A stretch of 64,000 nt of DNA from Dechloromonas sp. (lineage in GTDB: Bacteria; Pseudomonadota; Gammaproteobacteria; Burkholderiales; Rhodocyclaceae): positions 83,408-147,407 of the forward strand of contig JAQUAX010000010.1 in the NCBI GenBank assembly GCA_028687035.1, read 5' to 3'. Made by a program: the position numbers and the translations under genes. The first letter of the stretch is position 1. The number at the start of each line of letters is the position of its first letter. The notes under the pieces were generated by a model. That model saw only the letters and a program-made list of their open reading frames with translations, had not been told where the DNA came from and did not search any database. Shown one piece after another: positions 29,566 through 38,873 of this stretch.

Positions 29566-29969
29566 ATGCGCTGCTCTCCGGGCTGCAGGCCGCTTTGCCT
29601 GGGCGCCTTGTGTCGCGCTCCCACGTCCCGCTTTCGCTGCGCCCGGTCGGCGATCTGGAAAAGGGCGTGCTCGCCCTGGTCAGCCTCGGCGAAGGGGACT
29701 ACGCGAACTATCGCGGCCGGGAAGCGCAACTGGGGCGCATCAGCGCCCTGCTGATCGGGCATTTGATCGTAAGCGAGCAGGCCGAGGCGATCGCCGTCGA
29801 GCAGGCCGAGCTGGCGCTGGCCGAAGAGATCAAGGCATTCCTGCGCGGCAATCTGCCGACCGGCGTGAGCAGCTGCCTGGCCGATGGCTTCAAGCAGAGC
29901 GGGCAACTCGAGTTCCCGCGTGGATGGATCGTTTTTCAACTGGAGGTGCAAGGTGTCGAAGAAAACTGA
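29541..29969 (+). CDS. Minor tail/tail terminator-like protein
   Basis: 142 residues from ATG 29541. Beta-alpha pattern of tail completion proteins (GDLEKGVLALVSLGEGDYAN, then RISALLIGHLIVSEQAEAIA). The order gp10-like, this gene, tail tube fits the tail terminator. The start overlaps the previous gene by 25 bp. Confidence 0.55.
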   Translation: MGTPNDTLNALLSGLQAALPGRLVSRSHVPLSLRPVGDLEKGVLALVSLGEGDYANYRGREAQLGRISALLIGHLIVSEQAEAIAVEQAELALAEEIKAFLRGNLPTGVSSCLADGFKQSGQLEFPRGWIVFQLEVQGVEEN

Positions 29970-30153
29970 AGCAGCCGCGGCCGAGCCGCTGGCCGAATCC
30001 CAAACCGCCGACGAGGCGCTGCCGGTCGCCGCGCCGATCGACCTCTATGCCGGCCAGGGCGGCAGCTACGTCGTCGACCCGAAAACCGGAGTGCGGACGC
30101 TCGTCGAGCGGACCGAGCATGTCGCCGAGACCGGCGGCGTCAACCAAAAGTGA
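29953..30153 (+). CDS. Small phage protein before the tail tube, 66 aa
   Basis: GTG start with GGAGG 7 bp upstream. Ala/Glu-rich N-terminus, then DLYAGQGGSYVVDPKTGVRT. Similar small proteins often precede tail tube genes. No catalytic motif. Confidence 0.6.
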   Translation: MSKKTEAAAAEPLAESQTADEALPVAAPIDLYAGQGGSYVVDPKTGVRTLVERTEHVAETGGVNQK

Positions 30154-30161
30154 GGTGAGCC

Positions 30162-31097
30162 ATGCCCAAGTTCCAGAACAAGAACGCCATCCTGGCGAAG
30201 ATCGAAACCACCTACGGGACGGACGCCGTACCGACCGGCGCCGCCAATGCGATCCTGCTCGTCGATGAGCCGGAAATCGTCCCGCTCGATATGAGCACGG
30301 TGGATCGCAAGCTGATCCGCGAGTATTTCGGCAATTCCGAACAGCTGCCGACCGGCGTCTTCGCCCGCGTCAACCTGAAGTGCGAAATCGCCGGATCCGG
30401 TACCGCCGGTACGGCGCCGGCCTGGGGGCCGCTGCTGCGCGCCTGCGGCTTCGCGGAAATCATCACCGCCGCCACCAAGGTCGAGTACAAGCCGGTCACC
30501 AGCAACCCGGAAGCCTGCACCATCTACGCCAACAAGGACGGCCTGCTGCACAAGCTGACCGGCGCCCGCGGCAACGTGAAGCTGAATTTCGCGGTCGACG
30601 ACATTCCGCGCTTCGATTTCTCTTTCATCGGCCTGTTCAACCCGGTGACGGATGTCGCGATGCCGGCCACGACGCTGACGGCCTGGAAGACCCCGCTCGC
30701 CGTGAACAAGGCAAACACGCCGACCTTCACGCTGCACGGCAATGCCGCGCCGCTGCAAAGCCTGGCGCTGGACATGGGGAACCAGAACGACTTCTACAGC
30801 CTGCCGAACGCCACCGAGTCGATCCTCTTCTCGGGCCGCCAGCCCAAGGGCCAGGTCTCGATGGAGGCGGTTTCCATCGCCGTGAAGGACTGGTTCACCA
30901 CGGTGAAGAACGTGACGCTGGACACCCTGCAGCTCATCCACGGCACGGCCGCCGGCAACAAGGTGCAGATCGACGCGCCGAAGGTGCAGATCAACAGCCC
31001 GAAGTACGGCGGATACAAGGGCGTGCTGATGCTCAACGGCGACCTCGCGCTGATGCCGAACGCCGGCAACGACGAACTCGTGATTACCGCGCTGTAA
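30162..31097 (+). CDS. Tail tube protein
   Basis: 311 residues, major tail protein type. It begins KNAILAKIETTYGTDAVPTG and has long beta-strand runs (VNLKCEIAGSGTAG, NVKLNFAVDDIPRFDFSFIG, PTFTLHGNAAPLQSLALDMG) and SGRQPKGQVSMEAVS near the end. It precedes the frameshift chaperone pair and tape measure, the invariant position of tail tubes. Confidence 0.8.
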   Translation: MPKFQNKNAILAKIETTYGTDAVPTGAANAILLVDEPEIVPLDMSTVDRKLIREYFGNSEQLPTGVFARVNLKCEIAGSGTAGTAPAWGPLLRACGFAEIITAATKVEYKPVTSNPEACTIYANKDGLLHKLTGARGNVKLNFAVDDIPRFDFSFIGLFNPVTDVAMPATTLTAWKTPLAVNKANTPTFTLHGNAAPLQSLALDMGNQNDFYSLPNATESILFSGRQPKGQVSMEAVSIAVKDWFTTVKNVTLDTLQLIHGTAAGNKVQIDAPKVQINSPKYGGYKGVLMLNGDLALMPNAGNDELVITAL

Positions 31098-31115
31098 GCG
31101 CAAGAAAGGAAAAGC

Positions 31116-31427
31116 ATGGCCAAGTTCACCATCGACCCGAACCCGACCTTCGCGGAGACCGTCACCTTCCGCATGCCCGGCGGAAAGACCGGATCGATCC
31201 GCGTCGATTTCCGCTACATGGACGCCGAAGCCTACGGCGAGCATTTCCAGAAGATGAAGGGCTGCAGCGATGCCGAGATCGCAGAGAGCATCGCCAGCGG
31301 CTGGGATGCCGCCGACGAGTTCGGCAAGGCGGCGCTGGAGCGCCTTTTCAACGCCTACCCGACGGCGGCCCGCGCCTTCTTTGCCACCTTCCGCACGGCG
31401 ATCTACGGGGCGGACGAAAAAAACTGA
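31116..31427 (+). CDS. Tail assembly chaperone, zero-frame product
   Basis: 103 residues (KFTIDPNPTFAETVTFRMPG onward) resembling lambda G-type chaperones, which bind the tape measure during tail assembly. It ends just after a slippery A AAA AAC, with TGA next. A -1 shift joins it to the ORF at 31424-31786 for a 223-residue product (G-GT logic). Confidence 0.78.
   Translation: MAKFTIDPNPTFAETVTFRMPGGKTGSIRVDFRYMDAEAYGEHFQKMKGCSDAEIAESIASGWDAADEFGKAALERLFNAYPTAARAFFATFRTAIYGADEKN
31418..31424 (+). promoter_or_regulatory. Programmed -1 frameshift heptamer A AAA AAC
   Basis: In zero frame it reads GAA AAA AAC TGA. About 10 bases downstream GGCCC-GCTTCT-GGGCC can form a hairpin (31435-31450), and an alternative GCCCGC/GCGGGC stem overlaps it. 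These are the usual stimulators. Confidence 0.75.
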
Positions 31428-31786
31428 CCGAGGCGGCCCGCTTCTGGGCCAGCGGCGGGCGCGACTATACGTCGGCGCTCGCCGACCTCAAGGCGCTCGG
31501 CATCCAGGGTGACGACGCACTGCTCTGGCTGAAGGAGAGCGGCGCCGACGAGGTGTCGGACGAGTTTGCCGTGTGGCCGTGCAATGCCGAGGCCGTTGCG
31601 GTATTCGAGGCGCTGGCCGATTGCTGGGTGCATCCGCCGCTGGGCGGCGACCCGATCCGGATCGACCGCGGCGAAATGCTGGCCACCCTGCAGATGCAGG
31701 GCATCGAGGCGAGCCGCTACCCGGTGTTGTTCCGCCAGCTGAGGCTCATGCAGCAGGCGGCGAAGGACGAGTGGGCGGGACGGTAG
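31424..31786 (+). CDS. Frameshift extension of the tail chaperone (GT-like)
   Basis: 120 residues in the -1 frame with no usable start of its own at the junction. It begins LTEAARFWASGGRDYTSALA and contains EFAVWPCNAEAVAVFEALAD then LGGDPIRIDRGEML, resembling the DUF1799-type second chaperone ORF. It lies between the G-like ORF and the tape measure, as expected. Confidence 0.75.
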   Translation: MTEAARFWASGGRDYTSALADLKALGIQGDDALLWLKESGADEVSDEFAVWPCNAEAVAVFEALADCWVHPPLGGDPIRIDRGEMLATLQMQGIEASRYPVLFRQLRLMQQAAKDEWAGR

Positions 31787-31837
31787 GGGCCGGGTCCGCC
31801 CCTTTTTTTGCCTTGGCCGCTGCGGAGAATCGGGCGC

Positions 31838-34800
31838 ATGAAGAATTCATCCGCCTCTTCGAACAACAACGTCAACGTCATCATCGGCGCCGATGTCTCC
31901 GGCTTGCGCGACGGGGCGAATGAGGCCGCCGGGATCGTCGAGGATCTCGGCAAAAAAACCGGCGAGGCCGGTGAAAAGGCGCGCGTCGGATCGCATGCCT
32001 TCGAACTGATCAGCGGAAAAATCCGCAATTTCGCGGCCGATGCCGTCGGGGCCGCCGCCGCCACCGCCGAATTGGCCATGGCCGCCGCCCGCATGCCCGG
32101 GCCGTGGTTGATCGCCGCCGCTGCGGTGGGTACCTACGCCAAGGCATCCCACGACGCGATGGTCGAGACGCGCGCCATGGACAACGCCATGGCGATCACC
32201 AGCAACTACGCCGGCATGACTGCGGGAACGATGCGGCTGTTGGCCGAGGACGTGGCCGCTGCCGGTACCGCCACCATCGGGCAGTCGAAGGAGATCGTCA
32301 CCGCGCTGGTCGCTTCGGGGAAGATCGGGGCCGCCGCGATCGGCGAAGTCTCCCGCCTTTCCGACGATTACGCCGCGGCGACCGGGAAGACGGTCGGCAA
32401 GATCGCGCCCGACCTGGTTCGCCTCTTTGCCGACCCGGCCAAGGGGGCTCGCGAACTCAACGAGTCGATGCACTTCCTGACCGAGACGCAGATCGACCAC
32501 ATCGAATCGCTGCAACGCCTCGGGGATGCGCAGGGCGCCCAGCTTGAACTGGCGCAGGCGCTGGCTAACCACCTGCCCAAGCATGCGGCGCAGCTGGGCA
32601 CGCTGGAGCGCGCCTGGGATGGCGTGAAGAAAGCGGCATCCAGCGCCTGGGATTCGATGATGGGCGTCGGCCGCGAGTCGACGCCCGAAGCAACGGCGCG
32701 CCAGCTTGCCAGCGAACTCGATGCCCTGGCGTCCGGGCTGGGGACGACGCGCGACAAGCTGGCGGCCAAGGTTGCCGGCACGACGATGGAGTCGCGCGTT
32801 GCCCAGCTTGAGGCCGGGTTGCGCGAGGCGACCCGGTGGGCGTCCGCCGCTGCGACGCGGGCTGCCGAACAGGCCGCCTCGGCCGCCGACAATGACCGGC
32901 GGAATCAGGCGGCCGGATTGGTCGCCAAGTATTCGACGCAGGCCAAGGTCGACGAGCTGATGGCGCAGCGAAAGCTGCTCGAGGAGACCGGCGTCGCCGG
33001 CAGCGACGAGGCGATCAAGAAGATCGACGCCGAGATCGCCAAACTGCGCGAGGTCAAGAAGGAGCGGGCATCGGCCGCGGCGCAGCTGATCGAGTCGGTC
33101 CGCGAGCGTATCGCCATCGAGGAAGCGGCCGCCGGAACGACGGAGCGCCTGAGCGAAGGCGAGCGGATCGCGCTGCGCGTGCGAACGGCGCTGGCGAACG
33201 GCACGCTGAAGATGACCGCCACCCAGCGCTCTGTCGTGAATGCCGAGCTGGACCGCCTGATCGCCCTGGAAAAATCGAACGCCGCCGAGAAGGAGGCCGC
33301 GAAGATCGCCGCCGAACGGGCGGCGATGCTCGGCCGCATGCTCGCTGAAGAGTTGAAGCGCGATGAAACGATCGAGAAGGCCAACGAAAAGCTGCGCGAC
33401 GAGATCGAGATGCTGGGCATCTCGAAGGATGCGCAGGGCGAGTACCGGGCGGCCAAGATCGAGACGCAGGCCGCCAGCGAAGCGGCGACGGCGGCAGCGA
33501 TCGAGGAACAGGCCGAGATGTGGAAGACGCTCGGCGTGCTGCCCGATGTGATCGAGGGCTATCTCGCCCTGGCGGCGGCGAAGCGTGAGTCGGCGGCCGA
33601 TCTGACCGAGCAGGCCCGCCTGCTGCGGGAGAAGGGCGTCAAGGAGGTAGCGGTCAAGGCCGCCGAAGACGCGACGCGCCGGTGGGCGGAAGCGGCGAAT
33701 GATATTTCGCGCAGCCTGACCGATGCCCTGATGCGCGGCTTCGAGTCCGGACGCAGCATGGCTGAAAACCTGATTTCGGCGATCAAGTCGGCCTTCGGGA
33801 CGATGGTGCTGCGGCCGATCGTGCAGGCCGTCGTGATGCCGATCAGCAACGCTGTGGGCAGCGCCATCTACGGGCAGGCCGCCAGCTCGGCGGTAAGCGG
33901 CGGCACCAATATCATTTCTTCCGCAAACGCCCTGAACAACCTCTACGACGGCATCACCAGCAGCTTCGGCAACCTCGGCAACGCCGTCGGCTCTTACGTC
34001 AGCTACGCGCAGACCGCCTCGGGCTATACCTACGGCACGGCGGCCGGCAGTCAGCAATCGATGATGCTGGCCGCGCAGGATGCCGGCCTCACGACGACGG
34101 GCAGCGCCGCGACGATGGGCACTGCCGCCAGCTACCTCGGCGGCGCCCTGGCCGGCTACGCGCTGGGCAAAATGATCTCCGGCGGATATTCCGTCATCGG
34201 CAAGTCCGGCAACACGGCCGTCATGGTCGGTACCGCCATTGGCTCGATCTGGGGACCGATCGGAGCGGCGATCGGCGGCGCCATCGGCGGCCTGATCAAC
34301 CGCGCATTCGGCATGGGGCCGAAGAAGGTCACCGCCTACGGCGTCACCGGCACCTTCGGCGACGGCGATTTCGAGGGCAAGCAGTTCCAGAAGTGGAAGC
34401 AGGACGGCGGCTTGTTCCGCTCGGACAAGAAGGGCACGAACTACAGCCCGCTGGCGGCCAGCGCCGACTACGCGCTGTCGATGACCTTCCGCGCCGTGCA
34501 GGACAGCGCCATCGCCTACGCCGAGGCGATCGGCCTGGGTACGTCGGCCATCGAGGCCTACAGCAAGTCGATCACGATCAACCTCAAGGGCCTTTCCGAC
34601 GAGGAAAAGCAGGCCAAGTGGGACGAGCTGTTCGCGACGATGAGCAACGAGATGGCGGCGCTGGCCGGCAACATCACGGCCTTCGCGCACACCGGCGAAA
34701 CCGCCTCGCAGGTGCTGGAGCGCCTGGCCACGAACCTGACCGCGGTCAATGCGGTGATGGACAGCCTCGGCGACAACGCCTTCGCGGTGTCGCTCAAGGG

Positions 34801-36763
34801 CGCCGGGCTGGCCAGCCAGCTGGTCGACCTGGTCGGCGGGCTGCAGAACTTCTCCAACCTGACCGGCAGCTACTACCAGAACTTCTACACCGAGCAGGAA
34901 CGCTTCGACGCGGCGATCGTCTCGATGCGCAAGACGCTGATCGAGATCGGCGTGACGGCCATCCCGACCACCCGGCAGGCCTTCCGCGACCTGATGGAGG
35001 CGCAGGACCTGACCACCGTCAGCGGCCAGGCGACCTATGCCGCGCTGCTCCAGGTGTCGTCCGGTTTCGCCACGCTGATCGGCAACATCGAGAACCAGAT
35101 CGCGCAGCTGGAAGCCGAGCGCCTGCGCCTGGCGCAGCAGATCCTGGACGAGCACGACAACCTGCTCGCCCGCGCCGCCGAGCTGACCGGCAATACGCAG
35201 GCGCGGCTGGCCGCCGAACTGGCTGGCATCGACCCGCTCAACCGCTCGCTCTACCTCTACGTCGATGCGCTGGAACGTGCCCAGACGGCGACCGAATCGA
35301 TCAGCGCCTCGTTCGACGCGCTGGCCGAGGCCGGCGGCGGGATCGCCTCGTTTGTGCAGAGCATCCGCCAATCGCTGATCGGGCTGGCCTCCGGCGCCTC
35401 GCTGAGCGCCACCCGCGCCGCCTACCGGGCCGACCTCGACCGCGCCCGGCAGGGCGACGTCAGCGCCAGCGGCACGATCACCGGCAGCGCGCAGGCCTAT
35501 CTGGACGCCGCGCGCAGCCAATCGACCAGTCGCGCGCAGTACGCGGCCACCGTCGCCCGCGTCGCCGCCGAACTCGAGGCGCTGCCGGCCACCAAGAGCT
35601 ATGCGCAGCAGCAGGTCGAGCTGCTGCAGCAGCTCAACGACGGCGCCAGCGACATCGAGCAGGCGCTGGCCACGCTGCAATCGGCGCTCTCCGATGCGAT
35701 GGCGGCCGGCTTCGGCCAGCTGGACGTCAACACAAACGGCCTGCTGACCTACGACGAACTGCGCGCCGGCTTGTCCGGCATCGCTACCGATGCCCAGCTG
35801 CGCGCCCTGATCGCCGCCGCCGACACCAACGCCGACGGCCAGATCAGCAAGCTCGAAGCCCAGGCCGCCGCCACCTCGGCCGTCGCCGACAACACGGCCG
35901 GCATGCCGCTGGACGCGCAGGAGCAGATCAACGAACTGCGCCGGCTGGTCGGCGAGACGATCACCAACAGCGGCCGCATCCTCGAGCTCAACGTCTCTCT
36001 GCAGTCGCTGCGCAACGCCATCGTCGAGATGACCGAGCAGGAGCGGACGCAGGCGGCGATCAACAACAAGAACCTCGAACTCGAGGCGCTGACCAAGCTG
36101 CAGGAAGGCATGGTCGGCAGCGTGCTGGCCGGGATCGACTCGATCTGGTCGCTGGCCGCCGCCAACAAGGTGTTCCTGAACGCCGATGCGGGCGCCGCGC
36201 TGAAGAAGAACACGGCCATCTTCAACGTGGTCGACGGCACGTTCGTGTCGGATTACGACCAGATCACCGGCAGCGCGGCGAACATGGATGCCTTCAAGGC
36301 GGCGTTCTACGCGGCCGGCGGCGCCTACGAGCAGACCTACGGCATGGCCGACGACCTGCTCGCGCTCAAGGCCAAGATCGACGCCGCGCGCCAGGCGATC
36401 ATCGCGCTCGGCGGCGTGCCGCAGTTCGCCCGCGGCATCAACGAGGTGCCGGCGGACATGCTGGCGATGATCCACAGCGGCGAGCGCATCCTGCCCGCCG
36501 CTGACAACCGCGCGCTGATCGCCGCGCTGGAAGAGCGCAACCGGCCGCAGGAAATCCGCCTGACCGGCCTGCCGCCGGTCGCCATGCAGCAGGACGACAC
36601 CCTGCGCCGCGAGATGCTGGCCGAGCTGCGCGCCCTGCGCGCCGAACTGGCCAATTCCCGCGCCGAATCGCGGTCGACCGCGCTGTCGACCTCGAAACTG
36701 GCCCGCCTGGTGGATCGGCTGATGCCGGACGGTGACGCGCTCTCCGTGAGGATCGCGGCATGA
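31838..36763 (+). CDS. Tail tape measure protein with EF-hand pair
   Basis: 1641 residues; sets tail length and reaches the host membrane at ejection. Long Ala/Glu/Arg helical regions (about residues 290-620) and a Gly/Ala-rich hydrophobic block near residues 780-840 (VMVGTAIGSIWGPIGAAIGG) are typical. A PQFARGINEVPADMLAMIHS motif near the end is common in tape measures. Unusually, two canonical EF-hand loops occur: residues 1296-1307 (DVNTNGLLTYDE) and 1329-1340 (DTNADGQISKLE). Start ATG 31838. The long antisense ORF on the other strand is a shadow. Confidence 0.9.
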   Translation: MKNSSASSNNNVNVIIGADVSGLRDGANEAAGIVEDLGKKTGEAGEKARVGSHAFELISGKIRNFAADAVGAAAATAELAMAAARMPGPWLIAAAAVGTYAKASHDAMVETRAMDNAMAITSNYAGMTAGTMRLLAEDVAAAGTATIGQSKEIVTALVASGKIGAAAIGEVSRLSDDYAAATGKTVGKIAPDLVRLFADPAKGARELNESMHFLTETQIDHIESLQRLGDAQGAQLELAQALANHLPKHAAQLGTLERAWDGVKKAASSAWDSMMGVGRESTPEATARQLASELDALASGLGTTRDKLAAKVAGTTMESRVAQLEAGLREATRWASAAATRAAEQAASAADNDRRNQAAGLVAKYSTQAKVDELMAQRKLLEETGVAGSDEAIKKIDAEIAKLREVKKERASAAAQLIESVRERIAIEEAAAGTTERLSEGERIALRVRTALANGTLKMTATQRSVVNAELDRLIALEKSNAAEKEAAKIAAERAAMLGRMLAEELKRDETIEKANEKLRDEIEMLGISKDAQGEYRAAKIETQAASEAATAAAIEEQAEMWKTLGVLPDVIEGYLALAAAKRESAADLTEQARLLREKGVKEVAVKAAEDATRRWAEAANDISRSLTDALMRGFESGRSMAENLISAIKSAFGTMVLRPIVQAVVMPISNAVGSAIYGQAASSAVSGGTNIISSANALNNLYDGITSSFGNLGNAVGSYVSYAQTASGYTYGTAAGSQQSMMLAAQDAGLTTTGSAATMGTAASYLGGALAGYALGKMISGGYSVIGKSGNTAVMVGTAIGSIWGPIGAAIGGAIGGLINRAFGMGPKKVTAYGVTGTFGDGDFEGKQFQKWKQDGGLFRSDKKGTNYSPLAASADYALSMTFRAVQDSAIAYAEAIGLGTSAIEAYSKSITINLKGLSDEEKQAKWDELFATMSNEMAALAGNITAFAHTGETASQVLERLATNLTAVNAVMDSLGDNAFAVSLKGAGLASQLVDLVGGLQNFSNLTGSYYQNFYTEQERFDAAIVSMRKTLIEIGVTAIPTTRQAFRDLMEAQDLTTVSGQATYAALLQVSSGFATLIGNIENQIAQLEAERLRLAQQILDEHDNLLARAAELTGNTQARLAAELAGIDPLNRSLYLYVDALERAQTATESISASFDALAEAGGGIASFVQSIRQSLIGLASGASLSATRAAYRADLDRARQGDVSASGTITGSAQAYLDAARSQSTSRAQYAATVARVAAELEALPATKSYAQQQVELLQQLNDGASDIEQALATLQSALSDAMAAGFGQLDVNTNGLLTYDELRAGLSGIATDAQLRALIAAADTNADGQISKLEAQAAATSAVADNTAGMPLDAQEQINELRRLVGETITNSGRILELNVSLQSLRNAIVEMTEQERTQAAINNKNLELEALTKLQEGMVGSVLAGIDSIWSLAAANKVFLNADAGAALKKNTAIFNVVDGTFVSDYDQITGSAANMDAFKAAFYAAGGAYEQTYGMADDLLALKAKIDAARQAIIALGGVPQFARGINEVPADMLAMIHSGERILPAADNRALIAALEERNRPQEIRLTGLPPVAMQQDDTLRREMLAELRALRAELANSRAESRSTALSTSKLARLVDRLMPDGDALSVRIAA

Positions 36764-37653
36764 AGTTCATCGAGCCCGTCAGCCTCGCTAGCGCCGCGCT
36801 GATCTCCTCGACCATCGCCGAGGCCGACTATCCGGCCTGGGATGTCGCGACCTCCTACACCGTCGGCGCCCGCGTCATCAAGACGGCGACGCACCGCGTC
36901 TATGAGTCGGTCAAGGCGGACAACCTCGGCCATGACCCGGCCACGGACAAGACGGCGGAGTGGTGGGTGGATGTCGGCCCGACCAACCGCTGGGCGATGT
37001 TCGACGCCTCGGTCGGCAGCGTGAGCAGCGTGGCCGGCGCGCTGACCGTCGTCCTCGAGCCCGGGATCATCTCGGCGCTGGCGCTGCTCGACATCGCCGG
37101 CACCGCGGTGCACGTGGTCATGGAATCCGGCGGCGCCACCGTCTACGACAAGACCTTCGACATCGCCGACGACGCCGAACTGCTCGACTGGTGGATGTAC
37201 TTCTTCGGCCCGATCACGCCGGCCACCACGCTGATCGTCACCGACCTGCCGCCGTTCCACGCCGGCCGGCTGACCGTGAGCATCACCCCGGCCGGCGGCA
37301 GCGCCGCCTGCGGCACGCTGGCCGTCGGCGAACTGGTCGAGGTGGGCGACGTGGAGTGGGGCGCGCGGATCGGCGTCACCGACTATTCGCGCAAGGAAAC
37401 GGACGAGTGGGGCGTGACGTCGGTCACCGAACGCGGCTACGCCAAGCGGCTGGAGCCCTCGGTCGAGATCCGCAAGACCGCCGTCGATTACGTCGCCCGC
37501 CGCTTCGCCGCCATCCGCGCCCGGCCGGTCGTCTGGATCGGCGTTCCGGACTACGAAAGCACGGTGATCTACGGCTGGCTGCGCGACTGGGGCATCGCGA
37601 TTTCGTACCCGACCTTCTCGGTCGCCCAACTCACCATCGAAGGCCTGACATGA
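36760..37653 (+). CDS. Tail-tip protein with carbohydrate-binding-like module
   Basis: 297 residues. An N-terminal WDVATSYTVGARVI region resembles a short chitin/carbohydrate-binding repeat (W...Y..G..V). The following beta-rich part resembles distal tail proteins of siphoviruses with non-lambda tips (e.g. WGARIGVTDYSRKETDEWGV). It starts by overlap with the tape measure stop, so it is the first baseplate/tip gene. Confidence 0.6.
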   Translation: MKFIEPVSLASAALISSTIAEADYPAWDVATSYTVGARVIKTATHRVYESVKADNLGHDPATDKTAEWWVDVGPTNRWAMFDASVGSVSSVAGALTVVLEPGIISALALLDIAGTAVHVVMESGGATVYDKTFDIADDAELLDWWMYFFGPITPATTLIVTDLPPFHAGRLTVSITPAGGSAACGTLAVGELVEVGDVEWGARIGVTDYSRKETDEWGVTSVTERGYAKRLEPSVEIRKTAVDYVARRFAAIRARPVVWIGVPDYESTVIYGWLRDWGIAISYPTFSVAQLTIEGLT

Positions 37654-38120
37654 CCACGATCACCGCCCTCCCGACGCCGCCCTCGCGGCTGGACCCGGTC
37701 AATTTCCGCGACCGCGCCGATGCCTTCCTGGCCGCGCTGCTCCCCTTCACCGCCGAGGCCAACGCACTGGCCGCCGAAGTCAATGCCGACAAGGCGACGA
37801 TCGTTGCCAAGGTCGATCTGGCGATGCTTTCCGGGCTCGGCAATGCCGCGGCCAATGCCGCGACCGCCGTTGCCAAGGCGGCCGAAGCCGTCGCCGCCGC
37901 GAGCGCCGCGCAGCAGGCGCAGACGCTGGCGACCGCCGCCTGGACGGCCGCGCTCGCCGCCAACCCGGACCTCAACCCGCCGGTGCGGCTCAACCCGCAC
38001 ACGATCACTGCCAACCTCAGCATCCCGGCCGGCTACAACGCCCAGGCCGCCGGGCCGCTGACCATCGCCGAAGGCGTTGTCGTCGAGATCGCCGACGGCG
38101 CCAGCTTTGCCATCAACTGA
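37650..38120 (+). CDS. Tail-tip/fibre stalk protein with repeated C-terminal module
   Basis: 156 residues. An Ala-rich helical middle (AANAATAVAKAAEAVAAASA) likely forms a trimeric coiled coil. The last 43 residues (LNPHTITANLSIPAGYNAQA onward) are nearly the same as the end of the protein at 38553-38861. Coupled by ATGA to the previous gene. Confidence 0.65.
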   Translation: MTTITALPTPPSRLDPVNFRDRADAFLAALLPFTAEANALAAEVNADKATIVAKVDLAMLSGLGNAAANAATAVAKAAEAVAAASAAQQAQTLATAAWTAALAANPDLNPPVRLNPHTITANLSIPAGYNAQAAGPLTIAEGVVVEIADGASFAIN

Positions 38121-38130
38121 GAGGACCGTC

Positions 38131-38400
38131 ATGGCCGAAAACCCCTTCAAATTCGATCCGCCAGGCCAGACCTCGCCGGCCCTCGCGCTGCTCGCCATCA
38201 CGCCGTCGGACGCAGCCGACCTGCCGCGCATCGTCCGCGACATCCGCGTCGGCGCGCCAGGCGACGTGGCGCTGGTCGATACCGAGGGCAACACCGTCAG
38301 CTTTAAGTCCTGCGTCATCGGCGAGCGCCTGGGGCCGTTCCGGGCCGCCCGCGTGCTGGCCACCGGGACGACCGCCGGCCAGCTGGTCGGCTACGTGTGA
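38131..38400 (+). CDS. Spike-base-like small tail protein
   Basis: 89 residues. RDIRVGAPGDVALVDTEGNT then GPFRAARVLATGTTAGQLVG matches the pattern of the RCAP_Rcc01079-type spike base proteins (ATGTTA motif near the end). Probable structural protein at the tail tip. Confidence 0.6.
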   Translation: MAENPFKFDPPGQTSPALALLAITPSDAADLPRIVRDIRVGAPGDVALVDTEGNTVSFKSCVIGERLGPFRAARVLATGTTAGQLVGYV

Positions 38401-38410
38401 GGCGCCCGCC

Positions 38411-38548
38411 ATGCTCAGCCTTTCCATTTCCCTCACTGCCCGCCGCGCCGTACCGGACGCCATCCCCCACTGGGACGTGCTGACCGACGACCAGGGCGCC
38501 CCGATCACACTGGACGACGGCAGCAGCCTCGTCATCTACCTGGAGTAG
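38411..38548 (+). CDS. Small tail-tip ORF, 45 aa
   Basis: MLSLSISLTARRAVPDAIPH then WDVLTDDQGAPITLDDGSSL, ending VIYLE. It fills the space between two structural genes with no larger gaps. The short beta-type sequence suits a tip component. No clear RBS beyond weak GCGCCC, so support is moderate. Confidence 0.5.
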   Translation: MLSLSISLTARRAVPDAIPHWDVLTDDQGAPITLDDGSSLVIYLE

Positions 38549-38552
38549 CGCC

Positions 38553-38861
38553 ATGAGCACCCTGCAGCAGATCCACGCCGACCCGGCCCGCCGCATCGGG
38601 CAACTGCCCGCCACGGCGCTCTTCCTGGTCGATGACGCCGGCAGCAGCAAGACGGCGACGCCGGCGCAGATCACCGCCTATGTGGCCGCCGCCATCGCGG
38701 ACAGCGCCGCCCTGCAGCCGGTCGCCCGCTTCAACCCGAACACCGTGCGCGACAACCTGACCATCCCGGCCGGCTACAACGCCGCGATGGTCGGCCCGAT
38801 CACCCTGGCCGAGGGCGTCGTCGTCGACATCGCCGACTCGGCATCCCTCGCCATCCTCTAA
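38553..38861 (+). CDS. Tail-tip protein sharing the C-terminal module
   Basis: 102 residues. The C-terminus (FNPNTVRDNLTIPAGYNAAM onward, ending SASLAIL) repeats the module of the 37650-38120 protein. The N-terminal half is unrelated, indicating module shuffling. It directly precedes the DGR variable protein. Confidence 0.65.
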   Translation: MSTLQQIHADPARRIGQLPATALFLVDDAGSSKTATPAQITAYVAAAIADSAALQPVARFNPNTVRDNLTIPAGYNAAMVGPITLAEGVVVDIADSASLAIL

Positions 38862-38873
38862 GGAGCCTCAACC

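Noticed and set aside
31847..36475. 1542-aa ORF antisense to the tape measure gene
   Set aside because: Shadow of a GC-rich gene; no start context, no domain, and the sense strand has clear protein signal.
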